From contig CALBSG010000016.1 of NCBI GenBank assembly GCA_937927675.1, positions 62,001-126,000 on the forward strand: a DNA stretch of 64,000 nucleotides, written 5' to 3'. Under the pieces are notes generated by a model, which saw nothing but the letters and a program-made list of their open reading frames with translations, was not told where the DNA came from and searched no databases. The stretch is from an uncultured Paracoccaceae bacterium. Its GTDB lineage: Bacteria > Pseudomonadota > Alphaproteobacteria > Rhodobacterales > Rhodobacteraceae. The position numbers were made by a program, and so were the translations under genes. Shown piece by piece: positions 24,467 through 33,575 of the stretch; within the stretch, counting starts at the first letter, position 1, and each line of letters starts with the position of its first letter.

Positions 24467-25483
24467 ATGGACCCCACTTCGGTCACTTTCCTCCTGGTTT
24501 TCCTGATCGCCGTCGCGCTGTTCTTTGACCTTTTGAACGGCATGCATGATGCAGCGAACTCCATCGCCACCATCGTATCGACGCGGGTTCTGTCACCCTT
24601 TTACGCCGTACTTTGGGCCGCCTTCTTCAACTTCGTGGCCTATTTCATCGGTACCCATTTCGGGTTTGAGGCCAAGGTGGCCTCGACCATCGGCAAGGGG
24701 CTGATCGCCCCGGAAATGGTCAACAACGCGGTGATTTTCGGCGCGCTGATGGGCGCGATCGTCTGGAACGTGCTGACATGGCGACTGGGGATTCCGTCGT
24801 CGTCGTCGCATGCGCTGGTCGGCGGCATCATCGGGGCGGGTGTGGCCAAGGCGGGCTTTGGCGCCATCGTCTGGGGCGGCCTGTCAAAGACGCTGATCGC
24901 CATCGTGCTGTCGCCGGTCACGGGCTTCATCCTTGGCATCTTGTTGGTGGTGCTGGTCAGCTGGCTGTTTGTGCGAGCTAATCCGGCCAAGACCGACAGC
25001 TTGTTCCGCAAATTGCAGTTGGTTTCGTCGGCGCTTTACTCCATCGGCCACGGCTCGAATGACGCGCAAAAGACCGCCGGGATCATTGCGGTTCTGCTTT
25101 ATGCCAACGGCTATTACGAAGAATTCACCGTGCCGACTTGGGTGGTTCTCAGCTGCTTTACCGTGATGGGGGTTGGCACCATGCTGGGCGGCTGGCGGAT
25201 CGTGCATACCATGGGGTCAAAGATCACCAAGCTGACGCCGATGCAGGGCGCTTGCGCTGAAACTGCCGGTGCGATCACGCTGTTTGGGGCAACCTATCTG
25301 GGGATTCCCGTCTCGACCACCCACACCATCACCTCGTCGATCGTTGGCGTTGGCTCGGCCCGCCGGGTCCATGCGGTGCGCTGGGGGATTGCAGGGCGGA
25401 TTGTCTGGGCTTGGGTCATCACCATCCCGGCCTCGGCGCTGATGGGGTCCCTGTTCTACCTGATTGGCCACCAGTTCATGTAA
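24467..25483 (+). CDS. pit: Inorganic phosphate transporter, PiT family
   Basis: The 338-residue membrane protein has the duplicated PiT signature: FDLLNGMHDAANSIATIVSTRVL near the N-terminus and SIGHGSNDAQKTAGIIA in the second half. About ten hydrophobic segments are visible. PiT proteins are low-affinity metal-phosphate:proton symporters of the inner membrane. It forms an operon with the DUF47 gene and converges on pncB. Confidence 0.94.
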   Translation: MDPTSVTFLLVFLIAVALFFDLLNGMHDAANSIATIVSTRVLSPFYAVLWAAFFNFVAYFIGTHFGFEAKVASTIGKGLIAPEMVNNAVIFGALMGAIVWNVLTWRLGIPSSSSHALVGGIIGAGVAKAGFGAIVWGGLSKTLIAIVLSPVTGFILGILLVVLVSWLFVRANPAKTDSLFRKLQLVSSALYSIGHGSNDAQKTAGIIAVLLYANGYYEEFTVPTWVVLSCFTVMGVGTMLGGWRIVHTMGSKITKLTPMQGACAETAGAITLFGATYLGIPVSTTHTITSSIVGVGSARRVHAVRWGIAGRIVWAWVITIPASALMGSLFYLIGHQFM

Positions 25484-25486
25484 GGC

Positions 25487-25521
25487 GGTGCGGGCCAGAG
25501 TCTCAGCTCTAGACCCGCACC
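25487..25521. terminator. Stem-loop between convergent pit and pncB
   Basis: GGTGCGGG (25487-25494) pairs with CCCGCACC (25514-25521), and AGAG (25497-25500) with CTCT (25507-25510) inside it. The structure begins just after the pit stop and covers the end of pncB. No T-run follows on either strand, so it is a weak or Rho-assisted terminator candidate. Confidence 0.4.
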
Positions 25522-26801
25522 TCTTGAACCACCTGATCGCCCACGCCGAACACACGTTTATAACGCGCGATTTCTTCGGCCGGACCCATGGCTTTGGCCG
25601 GGTTGTCCGACAATTTGACGGTCGGGCGACCATTGGCCGAAACCGCTTTGCAGACCAAGCTGAACGGCGCAAGACCATCGCCCGGCACCAGGCCGCGGAA
25701 ATCGTTGGTCAGCATCGTGCCCCAGCCGAACGACACCTTCACCCGCCCATGGAATTGGGCGTAAAGCCGTTCAATTTCTTCGACATCCAGCCCGTCTGAG
25801 AAGATCACCAACTTCTTCGTCGGATCCTCGCCGCGCTCTTTCCACCACCGTATGGCAATCTCGGCCCCCTTTGCCGGTTCGCCACTGTCGATGCGGATGC
25901 CCGTCCAAGAGGCCAGCCAATCCGGCGCGTTTTTCAAGAAACCTTCGGTGCCAAACGTATCAGGCAGGATAATGCGCAGATTGCCGTCGTGTTCCTCATG
26001 CCAATCCGCCAACACCTGATACGGCGCCTGTGCCAATTCGGCGTCGGAATTGGCCAGCGCGGCATAGACCATCGGCAATTCGTGGGCGTTGGTGCCAATC
26101 GCCTCGATGTCGCGACGCATCGCAATCCGGCAATTCGAGGTGCCGGTGAACTTGTCGCCCAACCCCTCTTGCATGGCCTGCACGCACCAGTCCTGCCACA
26201 GGAATCCATGCCGTCGCCGGGTGCCGAAATCGGCAATCTTCAGGTCAGGGATCGCCCGCAACCGTTCGATCTTTTCCCATATCCGGGTCATGGCGCGGGC
26301 ATAAAGCACCTGCAATTCAAACTTGCCCATGCTTTTCAGAACCGCGCGGCTGCGCAACTCCATCAGCACCGCCAGCGCGGGAATTTCCCACAGCATCACC
26401 TCGGGCCAGCTGCCTTCAAAGGTCAGCTCATACTGGCCATCGCGCTTTTCAAGATGATAGGCGGGCAGACGCAGCCCCTCGAACCACTCCATGAAATCGG
26501 GGCGGAACATCTGGCGTTTGCCGTAAAAGGTATTGCCGCGCAGCCAGGTACTTTCTCCGCGCGTCAGCGACAAAGACCGCACATGGTCAAGCTGTTCGCG
26601 CAATTCGCCTTCGTCGATCAGATCGGCAAGCCGCACCCTGGTGCTGCGATTGATCAGGCTGAATTCGACATTGGTTTCCGGCTTATTACGGAAAATCGAC
26701 TGACACATCAGCAGCTTGTAAAAGTCGGTATCGATCAGCGACCGGACGATCGGGTCGATCTTCCAGTTGTGGTTATGCACGCGGCTGGCGATATCGACCA
26801 T
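25509..26801 (-). CDS. pncB: Nicotinate phosphoribosyltransferase
   Basis: The 430-residue protein matches PncB along its length: TDFYKLLMCQSIFRNKPETNVEFSLINR at the N-terminus, FGTRRRHGFLWQ around the catalytic histidine, GTSNCRIAMRRDIEAIGTNAHELPM, and IRIDSGEPAKGAEIA with IFSDGLDVEEI near the PRPP site. It makes nicotinate mononucleotide from nicotinate, PRPP and ATP in NAD salvage. It follows pncA by 54 bases on the same strand, so deamidation and phosphoribosylation are encoded together. Confidence 0.95.
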   Translation of the reverse strand: MVDIASRVHNHNWKIDPIVRSLIDTDFYKLLMCQSIFRNKPETNVEFSLINRSTRVRLADLIDEGELREQLDHVRSLSLTRGESTWLRGNTFYGKRQMFRPDFMEWFEGLRLPAYHLEKRDGQYELTFEGSWPEVMLWEIPALAVLMELRSRAVLKSMGKFELQVLYARAMTRIWEKIERLRAIPDLKIADFGTRRRHGFLWQDWCVQAMQEGLGDKFTGTSNCRIAMRRDIEAIGTNAHELPMVYAALANSDAELAQAPYQVLADWHEEHDGNLRIILPDTFGTEGFLKNAPDWLASWTGIRIDSGEPAKGAEIAIRWWKERGEDPTKKLVIFSDGLDVEEIERLYAQFHGRVKVSFGWGTMLTNDFRGLVPGDGLAPFSLVCKAVSANGRPTVKLSDNPAKAMGPAEEIARYKRVFGVGDQVVQEVRV

Positions 26802-26855
26802 GGCAGAACTCCCTTTCAGCCCTCTTAGGCCATCAGCGGGGCCGGGGTCAAAGCC

Positions 26856-27464
26856 TTAGGCCGCCCAAATGACGCCCGCCGCTTCGGTCTGGGCACGGGT
26901 GCGGGCAAGGCTGCCGTCCAGATCAATCGCCCGGCAAGCCCCTTCAAGAAGCGTGACCCTGTAACCCAAACGTGCCGCGTCCAGCGCCGAAAAGCCGACA
27001 CAGAAATCGGTGGCTAGGCCAACAAGCGTGACCGAGGTGATGCCGCGTTCGGTCAGATAGCCGTGCAGGCCGGTGGCGGTGGTCTTGTCGTTTTCGAAAA
27101 AGGCCGAATAGCTGTCGATCCCGGCACGAAACCCTTTGCGGATGACCAATTGCGCGGGATCAGTGTTCAGATCGGGGTGAAACGCGGCGCCTGCGGTGCC
27201 TTGCACGCAATGGGTCGGCCACAGAACCTGCGGGCCATAGGGCATTTCGGTCAGGCTAAAGGGCGCGGCCCCGGGGTGATTGGCGGCGAACGAAGAATGA
27301 GTCGAAGGGTGCCAATCCTGTGTCAGCACCACCGTCTGAAATTCGGCCATCAACCCGTTGATCCGGGTGATGATCTGATCCCCGCCCGTCACGGCCAAAG
27401 CACCGCCGGGGCAGAAATCATTCTGCACATCGATGACAATAAGAGCTTCATCGGGCTTGCGCAT
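26856..27464 (-). CDS. pncA: Nicotinamidase
   Basis: The 202-residue enzyme has the isochorismatase-fold catalytic triad Asp12 (VIDVQNDF), Lys110 (VIRKGF) and Cys155 (GLATDFCVGFSALDA). Metal ligands Asp50, His52 (TQDWHP) and His85 (PTHCVQGT) are also visible. It converts nicotinamide to nicotinate. ATG 27464 has GGAGG six bases upstream and gives the family N-terminus; an in-frame start 108 codons earlier would overlap the divergent trhO gene. It forms an operon with pncB. Confidence 0.95.
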   Translation of the reverse strand: MRKPDEALIVIDVQNDFCPGGALAVTGGDQIITRINGLMAEFQTVVLTQDWHPSTHSSFAANHPGAAPFSLTEMPYGPQVLWPTHCVQGTAGAAFHPDLNTDPAQLVIRKGFRAGIDSYSAFFENDKTTATGLHGYLTERGITSVTLVGLATDFCVGFSALDAARLGYRVTLLEGACRAIDLDGSLARTRAQTEAAGVIWAA

Positions 27465-27572
27465 CGCGGCCTCCGTTTCGATTTCCCAAGGGGTAAGGGC
27501 GGCAGAAGGCCCGGTCAAGCTGCGGCAGTTGGGCATCTTGCTGGATGGCCTCAGTTGGCGTAATGCCGCGCC

Positions 27573-28475
27573 ATGCTGACCATTGCCGCACTTTACCACT
27601 TCACCCGCTTTGACGATCCGGCCGCCCTGCGTGCGCCGCTTTTGGACCTGTGCCTTGCGCAGGGCGTCAAAGGTTCCCTTCTTCTGGCCCGCGAAGGGGT
27701 GAACGGCACCATTGCCGGCCCGCGCGAGGGGATTGATGCGGTGCTGGACCACCTGCGCGCCCTGCCCGGCTGTGCAGGGTTGGAGCATAAGGAAAGCTGG
27801 TCGGAAACCATGCCCTTCGGCCGCATGAAGGTGAAGCTGAAGCGCGAAATCGTCACCATGGGCCAGCCCGATGTTGACCCCACGGCGCGCGTGGGCAGCT
27901 ATCTGAACCCGGCAGAGTGGAACGCGCTGCTTGCCTCGGACGATGTGGCCCTGATCGACACCCGCAATGATTACGAAGTGGCGATTGGCACGTTCCGCGG
28001 CGCCGTTGATCCTGACATTCGCACCTTTCGCGATTTTCCGCGCTGGTGGGAAGAAAACCGTGCCAAATTTCAGGGCAAGCGCATCGCGATGTTCTGCACC
28101 GGCGGCATCCGCTGCGAAAAATCGACAAATTACCTGCTGGGTCTAGGCGAGAACGAAGTGTTCCACCTGAAGGGCGGGATCTTGAAATATCTGGAAGACA
28201 TGCCCGCCGAACAATCCCTGTGGGATGGCGAATGCTATGTTTTCGATGGCCGGGTGTCGGTCGGTCATGGGCTGGTTCCCGGCGCCTATGACAGCTGCCA
28301 CGCCTGCCGCCGCCCACTGTCTCCCGAGGACAAGGCGCGCCCGGAATATGAACGCGGCTGCCAGTGCCACCATTGCATGACCGAATATTCTGACGCTGAC
28401 CGCATCCGGTTTCGCGAACGCCAGCGTCAGATGGATTTGGCCGAAGCGCGGGGAGAACGGCACTTCGCGGGGTAA
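27573..28475 (+). CDS. trhO: tRNA uridine(34) hydroxylase, rhodanese type
   Basis: The 300-residue protein has the TrhO/YceA layout: an N-terminal acylphosphatase-like domain (KGSLLLAREGVNGTIAG), a central rhodanese domain with VALIDTRNDYEVAIGTF and active-site Cys175 in MFCTGGIRCEKS, and a cysteine-rich C-terminal tail (CHACRRPL, CQCHHC). TrhO installs 5-hydroxyuridine at the tRNA wobble position using oxygen. It is divergent from pncA with a 108-base gap. Confidence 0.94.
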   Translation: MLTIAALYHFTRFDDPAALRAPLLDLCLAQGVKGSLLLAREGVNGTIAGPREGIDAVLDHLRALPGCAGLEHKESWSETMPFGRMKVKLKREIVTMGQPDVDPTARVGSYLNPAEWNALLASDDVALIDTRNDYEVAIGTFRGAVDPDIRTFRDFPRWWEENRAKFQGKRIAMFCTGGIRCEKSTNYLLGLGENEVFHLKGGILKYLEDMPAEQSLWDGECYVFDGRVSVGHGLVPGAYDSCHACRRPLSPEDKARPEYERGCQCHHCMTEYSDADRIRFRERQRQMDLAEARGERHFAG

Positions 28476-28481
28476 GCCGCC

Positions 28482-29333
28482 TTACACGGGGAAGATCACG
28501 TTGGCCTGCCCCGTTCCTGAGGATGGGAAGTATTCGCCGATCAGTTCGCCCTTGCCCTGGTATTTGTCCCAGCCAAGCGCCCCGAACAGCATGAACGTGT
28601 CATGCATTGTTCCTTCGCCTGAACAGTGAATGGCGTAGTCGGGCAGCATCTTGAGGAAGGTTGCAATCTCGCCCTTCTGCCACAACTCCAACACCCGCAG
28701 ATCGCATTGGCGGTTGAACTCACGGCTGATGGTGAAGGTGCCGTTGTTGGCCTCGTAAAGCTCATTTTCCCAGATCTTGTGCGATAGGGAGCCGGAGGCG
28801 ACCAGAAGCACCTTGGAATCGCTGGCCTCCACCGCCTCGCGGATCGCCTCTCCTAATTGGCGCGATGATTCAAACGAATGCACCGTGCAATAGGCCGAGA
28901 CGGAGACCACCTTCAGATCGCCCTCGGGGTTCATGTAGTGCATTGGAACCAAGGTGCCGTATTCCAGATCCAACGTTTCGACATGGTGCGACAGCGTATA
29001 AACGCCGCGCCCTTGCGCCTTTTCGGCGATCAGGTCGCCCAGCGCGGGATTGCCGGGCAGGTCATAGGTCAGCCCTTGAATGAACTGGGGAAATTCGTGG
29101 CTGGTGTAGACACCCTTGTATCGGGCGTTCGAATTGACGTGATAGCCTGCGTTCACCATCCAATGTGTGTCCAGAACCACAATGGTATCGGCCCCCAAAG
29201 CCCGCGCACGGCGGCCAATTTCGCGATGCCCTTCAATGGCCTTCGCCCGTGTGCCGAAAAGCCGGCCCGGACGTTCCGACAACAGCATCGTCGGCACATG
29301 TGTGACCTTGGCGGTCAGAACGATTTCACCCAT
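28482..29333 (-). CDS. hpaD: 3,4-dihydroxyphenylacetate 2,3-dioxygenase
   Basis: The 283-residue protein is a LigB-type class III extradiol dioxygenase. Putative iron ligands lie in AKVTHVPTM and in LDTHWMVNAGYHVNSNARYKG, and SLSHKIWENELYEANNGTF with GTMHDTFMLFGALGWDKYQG match HpaD closely. It opens the ring of homoprotocatechuate in 4-hydroxyphenylacetate catabolism. ATG 29333 has GGAGGA at good spacing. The other hpa genes are absent here; only the divergent regulator is present. Confidence 0.88.
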   Translation of the reverse strand: MGEIVLTAKVTHVPTMLLSERPGRLFGTRAKAIEGHREIGRRARALGADTIVVLDTHWMVNAGYHVNSNARYKGVYTSHEFPQFIQGLTYDLPGNPALGDLIAEKAQGRGVYTLSHHVETLDLEYGTLVPMHYMNPEGDLKVVSVSAYCTVHSFESSRQLGEAIREAVEASDSKVLLVASGSLSHKIWENELYEANNGTFTISREFNRQCDLRVLELWQKGEIATFLKMLPDYAIHCSGEGTMHDTFMLFGALGWDKYQGKGELIGEYFPSSGTGQANVIFPV

Positions 29334-29478
29334 GGTGTCCTCCCGTTTCACCCGCGCGTTTCCTGCGTGCCGGTTTGGCGAGGCCCCATTGCTTCACATG
29401 TTAATCAATCTTTCACCCCTGTCAAGCTGCGACGGGACGTACCCTTGTCCGGCAGGCAAAAACCGGGCAAGAGGGGGT

Positions 29479-29931
29479 ATGGCCAGCCAAGACACCCCCC
29501 TGCGCCGCACAAGGCGGTCCTTGCCCATCGCGCTGTTGCGCGCGCGGGAAACCGTCATGGGTCCGATCCGCGAAATGCTGTCGCAATCGGACATCAACGA
29601 ACAGAAATGGCGCGTGCTGCGGGTCTTGGATGAACGCGGGCCGACCGAGCTGACTTTGGTCGCCAAAGAGGCCTGTCTGCTTTTGCCCAGCCTGACCCGC
29701 ATCATTCGGGCCATGGAAGAAGAAGGCCTGGCGACGCGGGCAACGGACCCGGATGACCGCCGCAAATCCATCGCCAGCATCACCGACACCGGTCGCGCGC
29801 TGATCGTGGCGCATATGACCGAAAGCAACGCGATCTTCGCTCGGCTGGAGCGTGATTTCGGCCATGACAAGCTGGAGCAACTGCTCGACCTTCTGGACGA
29901 GCTGCAGACGCTGGACCTGTACAAGCCCTAA
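29479..29931 (+). CDS. hpaR: HpaR-like MarR family regulator
   Basis: The 150-residue protein opens LRRTRRSLPIALLRARETVMGPIREML and has the recognition region KEACLLLPSLTRIIRAMEEEGLATR and wing DPDDRRKSIASITDTGR. This is the HpaR type of MarR repressor that controls homoprotocatechuate degradation. It is divergent from hpaD across a 145-base gap containing AT-rich TTAATCAA within an otherwise GC-rich region, a plausible operator location. It converges on the phosphopantetheinyl transferase with a three-base gap. Confidence 0.87.
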   Translation: MASQDTPLRRTRRSLPIALLRARETVMGPIREMLSQSDINEQKWRVLRVLDERGPTELTLVAKEACLLLPSLTRIIRAMEEEGLATRATDPDDRRKSIASITDTGRALIVAHMTESNAIFARLERDFGHDKLEQLLDLLDELQTLDLYKP

Positions 29932-29934
29932 AGT

Positions 29935-30597
29935 TTATTGGTCGTGGACGGCCACCACGGTGACACAATCACGGTTGGATAGGCGAAAGCGCGCGATGTG
30001 GCTTTGGCCGTCCAGCACCAACGTCATCTGGCCCGGCCGTAGCCCGGTCAACGTGACCTCGCGGAAATCAGGGATCCGGGAAAGCCGCGCCGAAAGCGCC
30101 TTGTACAGCGCCTCTTTGGCCGAAAACACCAGTGTAAAGAAGCTGGCAAAGGGCAGCGCCTCGGGGCGATGGCGCGATTCGACCTCGGAAAAGATCGCGG
30201 CGGCAAGCTGCAAGGCGCGATCCGGGGCAACCAACGCCTCACAATCCAGACCCAAAGCGCCGTAATGCGTCGACACCGCAGCAATGGCCCGGTCGCGGCT
30301 GTGGGTGATCGATCCGGCAACACCTGTCGGCCAAACCGGGGCGCGGCCTTGGCGTGGCACGTCTTCCGCCTGCCCGGCCTGCCGCAGGGCCAAAGCCGCG
30401 CAGGCCCGCCCGGCCAAAAACTCACTGCGCCGTTTTGGCACCGCGCCCAGCAGGTCAGCGGGCAAGGCAAGGGTCAGCGGCCCCAAAGCACCGAGATGCG
30501 TCAGCCCTTGAACATCAGCAACGACAAAACCTGCCTCACACCAGATCAGATGCGGATCGGCAAAGGGGTTTTCGGTGGAAATCGGACCAAGGATCAT
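29935..30597 (-). CDS. 4'-phosphopantetheinyl transferase, EntD type
   Basis: The 220-residue protein has the Mg-binding motif GLDCE (family usually GIDxE) and FSAKEALYKAL, plus the upstream VAGSITHSRD block, all diagnostic of Sfp/EntD transferases. It moves phosphopantetheine from CoA to carrier domains of peptide, polyketide or fatty-acid synthases. ATG 30597 has GGTGG upstream; ATG 30612 overlaps the parC stop and is an alternative. Either way it is in an operon with parC. No carrier-protein or synthase gene is in the window. Confidence 0.85.
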   Translation of the reverse strand: MILGPISTENPFADPHLIWCEAGFVVADVQGLTHLGALGPLTLALPADLLGAVPKRRSEFLAGRACAALALRQAGQAEDVPRQGRAPVWPTGVAGSITHSRDRAIAAVSTHYGALGLDCEALVAPDRALQLAAAIFSEVESRHRPEALPFASFFTLVFSAKEALYKALSARLSRIPDFREVTLTGLRPGQMTLVLDGQSHIARFRLSNRDCVTVVAVHDQ

Positions 30598-30611
30598 GGC
30601 CCCACCGCCCA

Positions 30612-32915
30612 TCAGGTAAAGGTGTTGTCGCGCGGGAAACCGCGCGGGGCCATGCGGCCAGCCGTTGCACGAGCGGCTTGCCATTCGGACAGGTCCGTCT
30701 CGGTGCGGGTGCGCCCGGCCGGATCTTTCCAAGACAGGCCAGCGGCCAGCGTGAAGGTGGTGGCATCGGACAGCCCGCCATCCTTGTACTTCTGCAGCCG
30801 CACACCTTTGCCCTTGGCCATTTCCGGCAAGTCGGACAGCGGGAAGACCAGCATCTTGCGGTTATCCCCGACAACGGCCACGGCATCGCCCACGGCGCGG
30901 CGGCACAGGACGGTCTTCACGCCCGCCCCAAGACTTTGCACCTGTTTGCCGGCCTTGGTCTGCGCAACAACCTCATCCGACGGCAGGATAAACCCATCGC
31001 CCGCAGAAGAGGCGATCAACCATTTTTCACCCGGACGGTGAATGACCAGATCGACAATTTCGGTATCGTTTGGCAGGTCAACCATCAGGCGGACGGGTTC
31101 GCCCATGCCGCGCCCGCCGGGCAGGTTCACACCCAGAAGGGTGAAGAAACGGCCGTTGGCGGCAACCAGCACGATCTTGTCTGTGGTTTCGGCATGGAAG
31201 GCAAAACGCGGCCCGTCGCCGTCTTTGAACTTTTGCTCGGTCGCAAGATCGACATGACCCTTCATCGCCCGGATCCAGCCCATCTGCGAACAGATCACGG
31301 TGATCGGCTCGCGCTCGATCATCGCTTCGTAGCTGACCTCTTCCACCTCGCCTGCTTCGGCGAAATGGGTGCGGCGGGCGCCCAGCACCGTATGCTGGCC
31401 GAACTGTTTGCGAATGGCCTCAAGCTCGGTTCCGACCTGTTTCCACTGGCGGTGATCGGACTCCAGAAGGTCTGTCAGATCGGCGCGCTCTTTCATCAGG
31501 GCGTCGCGCTCAGCGATCAGTTCCATCTCTTCCAGCTTGCGCAAGCTGCGCAGACGCATGTTGAGAATGGCCTCGGCCTGCACCTCGGACAATTCGCCGT
31601 CGCCTTTGGCGGGCGAGACGTAATCCTTTTCCGAAGTGGCGCGAACATGAGGCTTACCCCAATCTTCGGCCATCAGGGCGCGTTTGGGATCGGCATCATA
31701 GCGGATGATGTCGATCACACGATCAAGGTTCAGGAAGGTGATGATGAAGCCTTCCAGCACCTCCAGCCGCGCGTCGATCTTTTCTACCCGGTGTTCAGAC
31801 CGGCGGCGCAGCACCTCGCGGCGGTGATCCAGAAAGGCGCGCAGCACTTCTTTCAGGCTGCACACCTTTGGCACCTTGCCGTCGATCAGCACGTTCATGT
31901 TCAGGCTGAAGCGGCTTTCCAGATCGGAATTGCGGAACAGCGCGGCCATCAGAACCTCAGGCTCCACCGTACGGGCGCGGGGCTCCAGCACGATACGCAC
32001 ATCTTCCGCGGATTCGTCGCGGACGTCAGCCAGAAGCGGCACCTTCTTGAGGTTCACCAATTCGGCAAGCTTTTCGATCAGCTTGGATTTCTGCACCTGA
32101 TAGGGAATTTCAGTGACGATGATCTGCCACGTCCCGCGGCCCAGATCTTCGACATGCCATTTCGCCCGCGTGCGGAACGACCCGCGCCCGGTGCGATAGG
32201 CTTCCAGAATGGCAGCGCGGCTTTCGACAATCACGCCGCCCGTCGGGAAATCGGGGCCGGGGATCAGAGCGACAAGCGCGTCATTGCTGGTTTCGGGGTC
32301 TTTCAGGATCGCGTGGCAGCCTTGAATCAGTTCATCAAGGTTGTGCGGCGGAATATTGGTGGCCATGCCAACGGCAATCCCGCTGGAGCCATTGGCCAAA
32401 AGGTTCGGGAAGGCCGCAGGCATCACCACCGGTTCTTCCAGCGTGCCGTCGTAGTTCGGCCGGAAGTCGACCGCGTTTTCCGCCAGCCCTTCCATCAGGG
32501 TTTCGGCAATCGCGGTCAGACGCGCCTCAGTATAGCGCGAGGCTGCGGGGTTATCGCCGTCGATGTTGCCAAAGTTGCCCTGCCCATCCACCAACGGGTA
32601 GCGCACGTTGAAATCCTGCGCGAGGCGAGCCATGGCGTCATAGATCGCGCTGTCGCCATGCGGGTGATAGTTGCCCATCACGTCGCCCGAGATTTTCGCC
32701 GATTTCCGAAAGGCGCTGGTGGCCGAAAGTTTCAGCTCGCGCATGGCGAACAGGATGCGGCGATGCACAGGCTTCAACCCGTCGCGCGCATCTGGCAAGG
32801 CGCGGTGCATGATGGTCGACAGCGCATAGGTCAAATACCGCTCGCCAATGGCGCGGGAGAGCGGTTCCGAAACCGTCATCGGCTGGATATTGTCGTCATC
32901 ATCAAGCGTGGACAT
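30612..32915 (-). CDS. parC: DNA topoisomerase IV subunit A
   Basis: The 767-residue protein carries ParC/GyrA landmarks: RALPDARDGLKPVHRRIL, GNYHPHGDSAIYDAM (quinolone-resistance region, with serine at the key position) and catalytic Tyr128 in ASRYTEARL. The C-terminal beta-pinwheel is short and lacks a clear GyrA box, which favours ParC over GyrA. It decatenates daughter chromosomes together with ParE, which is not in this window. ATG 32915 starts MSTLDDDDNIQPM; a 127-codon upstream extension is not ParC-like and overlaps the divergent gene. Confidence 0.94.
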   Translation of the reverse strand: MSTLDDDDNIQPMTVSEPLSRAIGERYLTYALSTIMHRALPDARDGLKPVHRRILFAMRELKLSATSAFRKSAKISGDVMGNYHPHGDSAIYDAMARLAQDFNVRYPLVDGQGNFGNIDGDNPAASRYTEARLTAIAETLMEGLAENAVDFRPNYDGTLEEPVVMPAAFPNLLANGSSGIAVGMATNIPPHNLDELIQGCHAILKDPETSNDALVALIPGPDFPTGGVIVESRAAILEAYRTGRGSFRTRAKWHVEDLGRGTWQIIVTEIPYQVQKSKLIEKLAELVNLKKVPLLADVRDESAEDVRIVLEPRARTVEPEVLMAALFRNSDLESRFSLNMNVLIDGKVPKVCSLKEVLRAFLDHRREVLRRRSEHRVEKIDARLEVLEGFIITFLNLDRVIDIIRYDADPKRALMAEDWGKPHVRATSEKDYVSPAKGDGELSEVQAEAILNMRLRSLRKLEEMELIAERDALMKERADLTDLLESDHRQWKQVGTELEAIRKQFGQHTVLGARRTHFAEAGEVEEVSYEAMIEREPITVICSQMGWIRAMKGHVDLATEQKFKDGDGPRFAFHAETTDKIVLVAANGRFFTLLGVNLPGGRGMGEPVRLMVDLPNDTEIVDLVIHRPGEKWLIASSAGDGFILPSDEVVAQTKAGKQVQSLGAGVKTVLCRRAVGDAVAVVGDNRKMLVFPLSDLPEMAKGKGVRLQKYKDGGLSDATTFTLAAGLSWKDPAGRTRTETDLSEWQAARATAGRMAPRGFPRDNTFT

Positions 32916-33061
32916 GGATGTTGTGTATTCATCTGAGGCCCGGCGGTCCAGACGGAAAAATGTGGCGATAATGCGGCAGGGGGAAAGTTTACAGAACTGA
33001 CCCTCACTGGTGGCAGCCGAATCGTGGTATGCTGGTGGGAATATATTTTTATGAGACGAAC

Positions 33062-33499
33062 ATGTTTCGATTATTGGCTTTCCTGTGTGCAGGCATTTAT
33101 GCCGCGATGCTTGTCTTGGGACAGGATCACGGCCAGTTGAGGTTCGGCCTGATGCAGGCCAAGGCAGAAAAAGCCGCTCAAATGATCGCAACCACCAGGA
33201 CCACGCCGGAACCGGCCGAGGCCCCTGCCGTGGTCCCGGCCGCCTTTGTGCCGGAAAAGCCACTGATGGCGTCACCAGAGGTGGCCGAGGCACCACAAGG
33301 CAAACTGTTCTACATTGCCGCGCAAAGCGCCAACGTCCGCGAAGGCCCGGGTAAGGATCACGCCGTCATTGACCGACTGCCCAAAGGAGAGGCTGTCTTG
33401 GTCTTGAAGCAGGGCGAAGGCCCGGACGGCTGGTCCTTGATCCGCATCGAGGGCGATGGCCTGCAAGGCTATATCGCGGCACGGCTTTTGACCGAGTGA
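33062..33499 (+). CDS. Membrane-anchored SH3-domain protein
   Basis: The 145-residue protein has an N-terminal hydrophobic anchor or signal (about 2-19), a Pro/Ala/Glu-rich linker (about 45-85) and a C-terminal bacterial SH3 domain with SANVREGPGKDHAVIDRLPKGEAVLVL and GYIAARLL. Such proteins bind peptidoglycan or partner proteins in the periplasm. ATG 33062 was chosen over a start at 33029 because it places the hydrophobic segment at the N-terminus. It is divergent from parC. Function unknown. Confidence 0.82.
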   Translation: MFRLLAFLCAGIYAAMLVLGQDHGQLRFGLMQAKAEKAAQMIATTRTTPEPAEAPAVVPAAFVPEKPLMASPEVAEAPQGKLFYIAAQSANVREGPGKDHAVIDRLPKGEAVLVLKQGEGPDGWSLIRIEGDGLQGYIAARLLTE

Positions 33500-33575
33500 T
33501 TGCAGCCAATCCGCCGCGCCGCTTCCCTTGGCTGCTGATCCCGCCTACACCCAGCACCTTAGGCGCGGAGGCATA

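Noticed and set aside
30354..32936. 860-codon open frame on the plus strand across parC
   Set aside because: It is antisense to the well-supported parC and gives low-complexity His/Gln/Arg-rich protein without domains. GC-rich codon bias opens such shadow frames.
32916..33296. 127-codon N-terminal extension of parC
   Set aside because: It is Arg/Pro-rich without homology features and overlaps the divergent SH3-domain gene.
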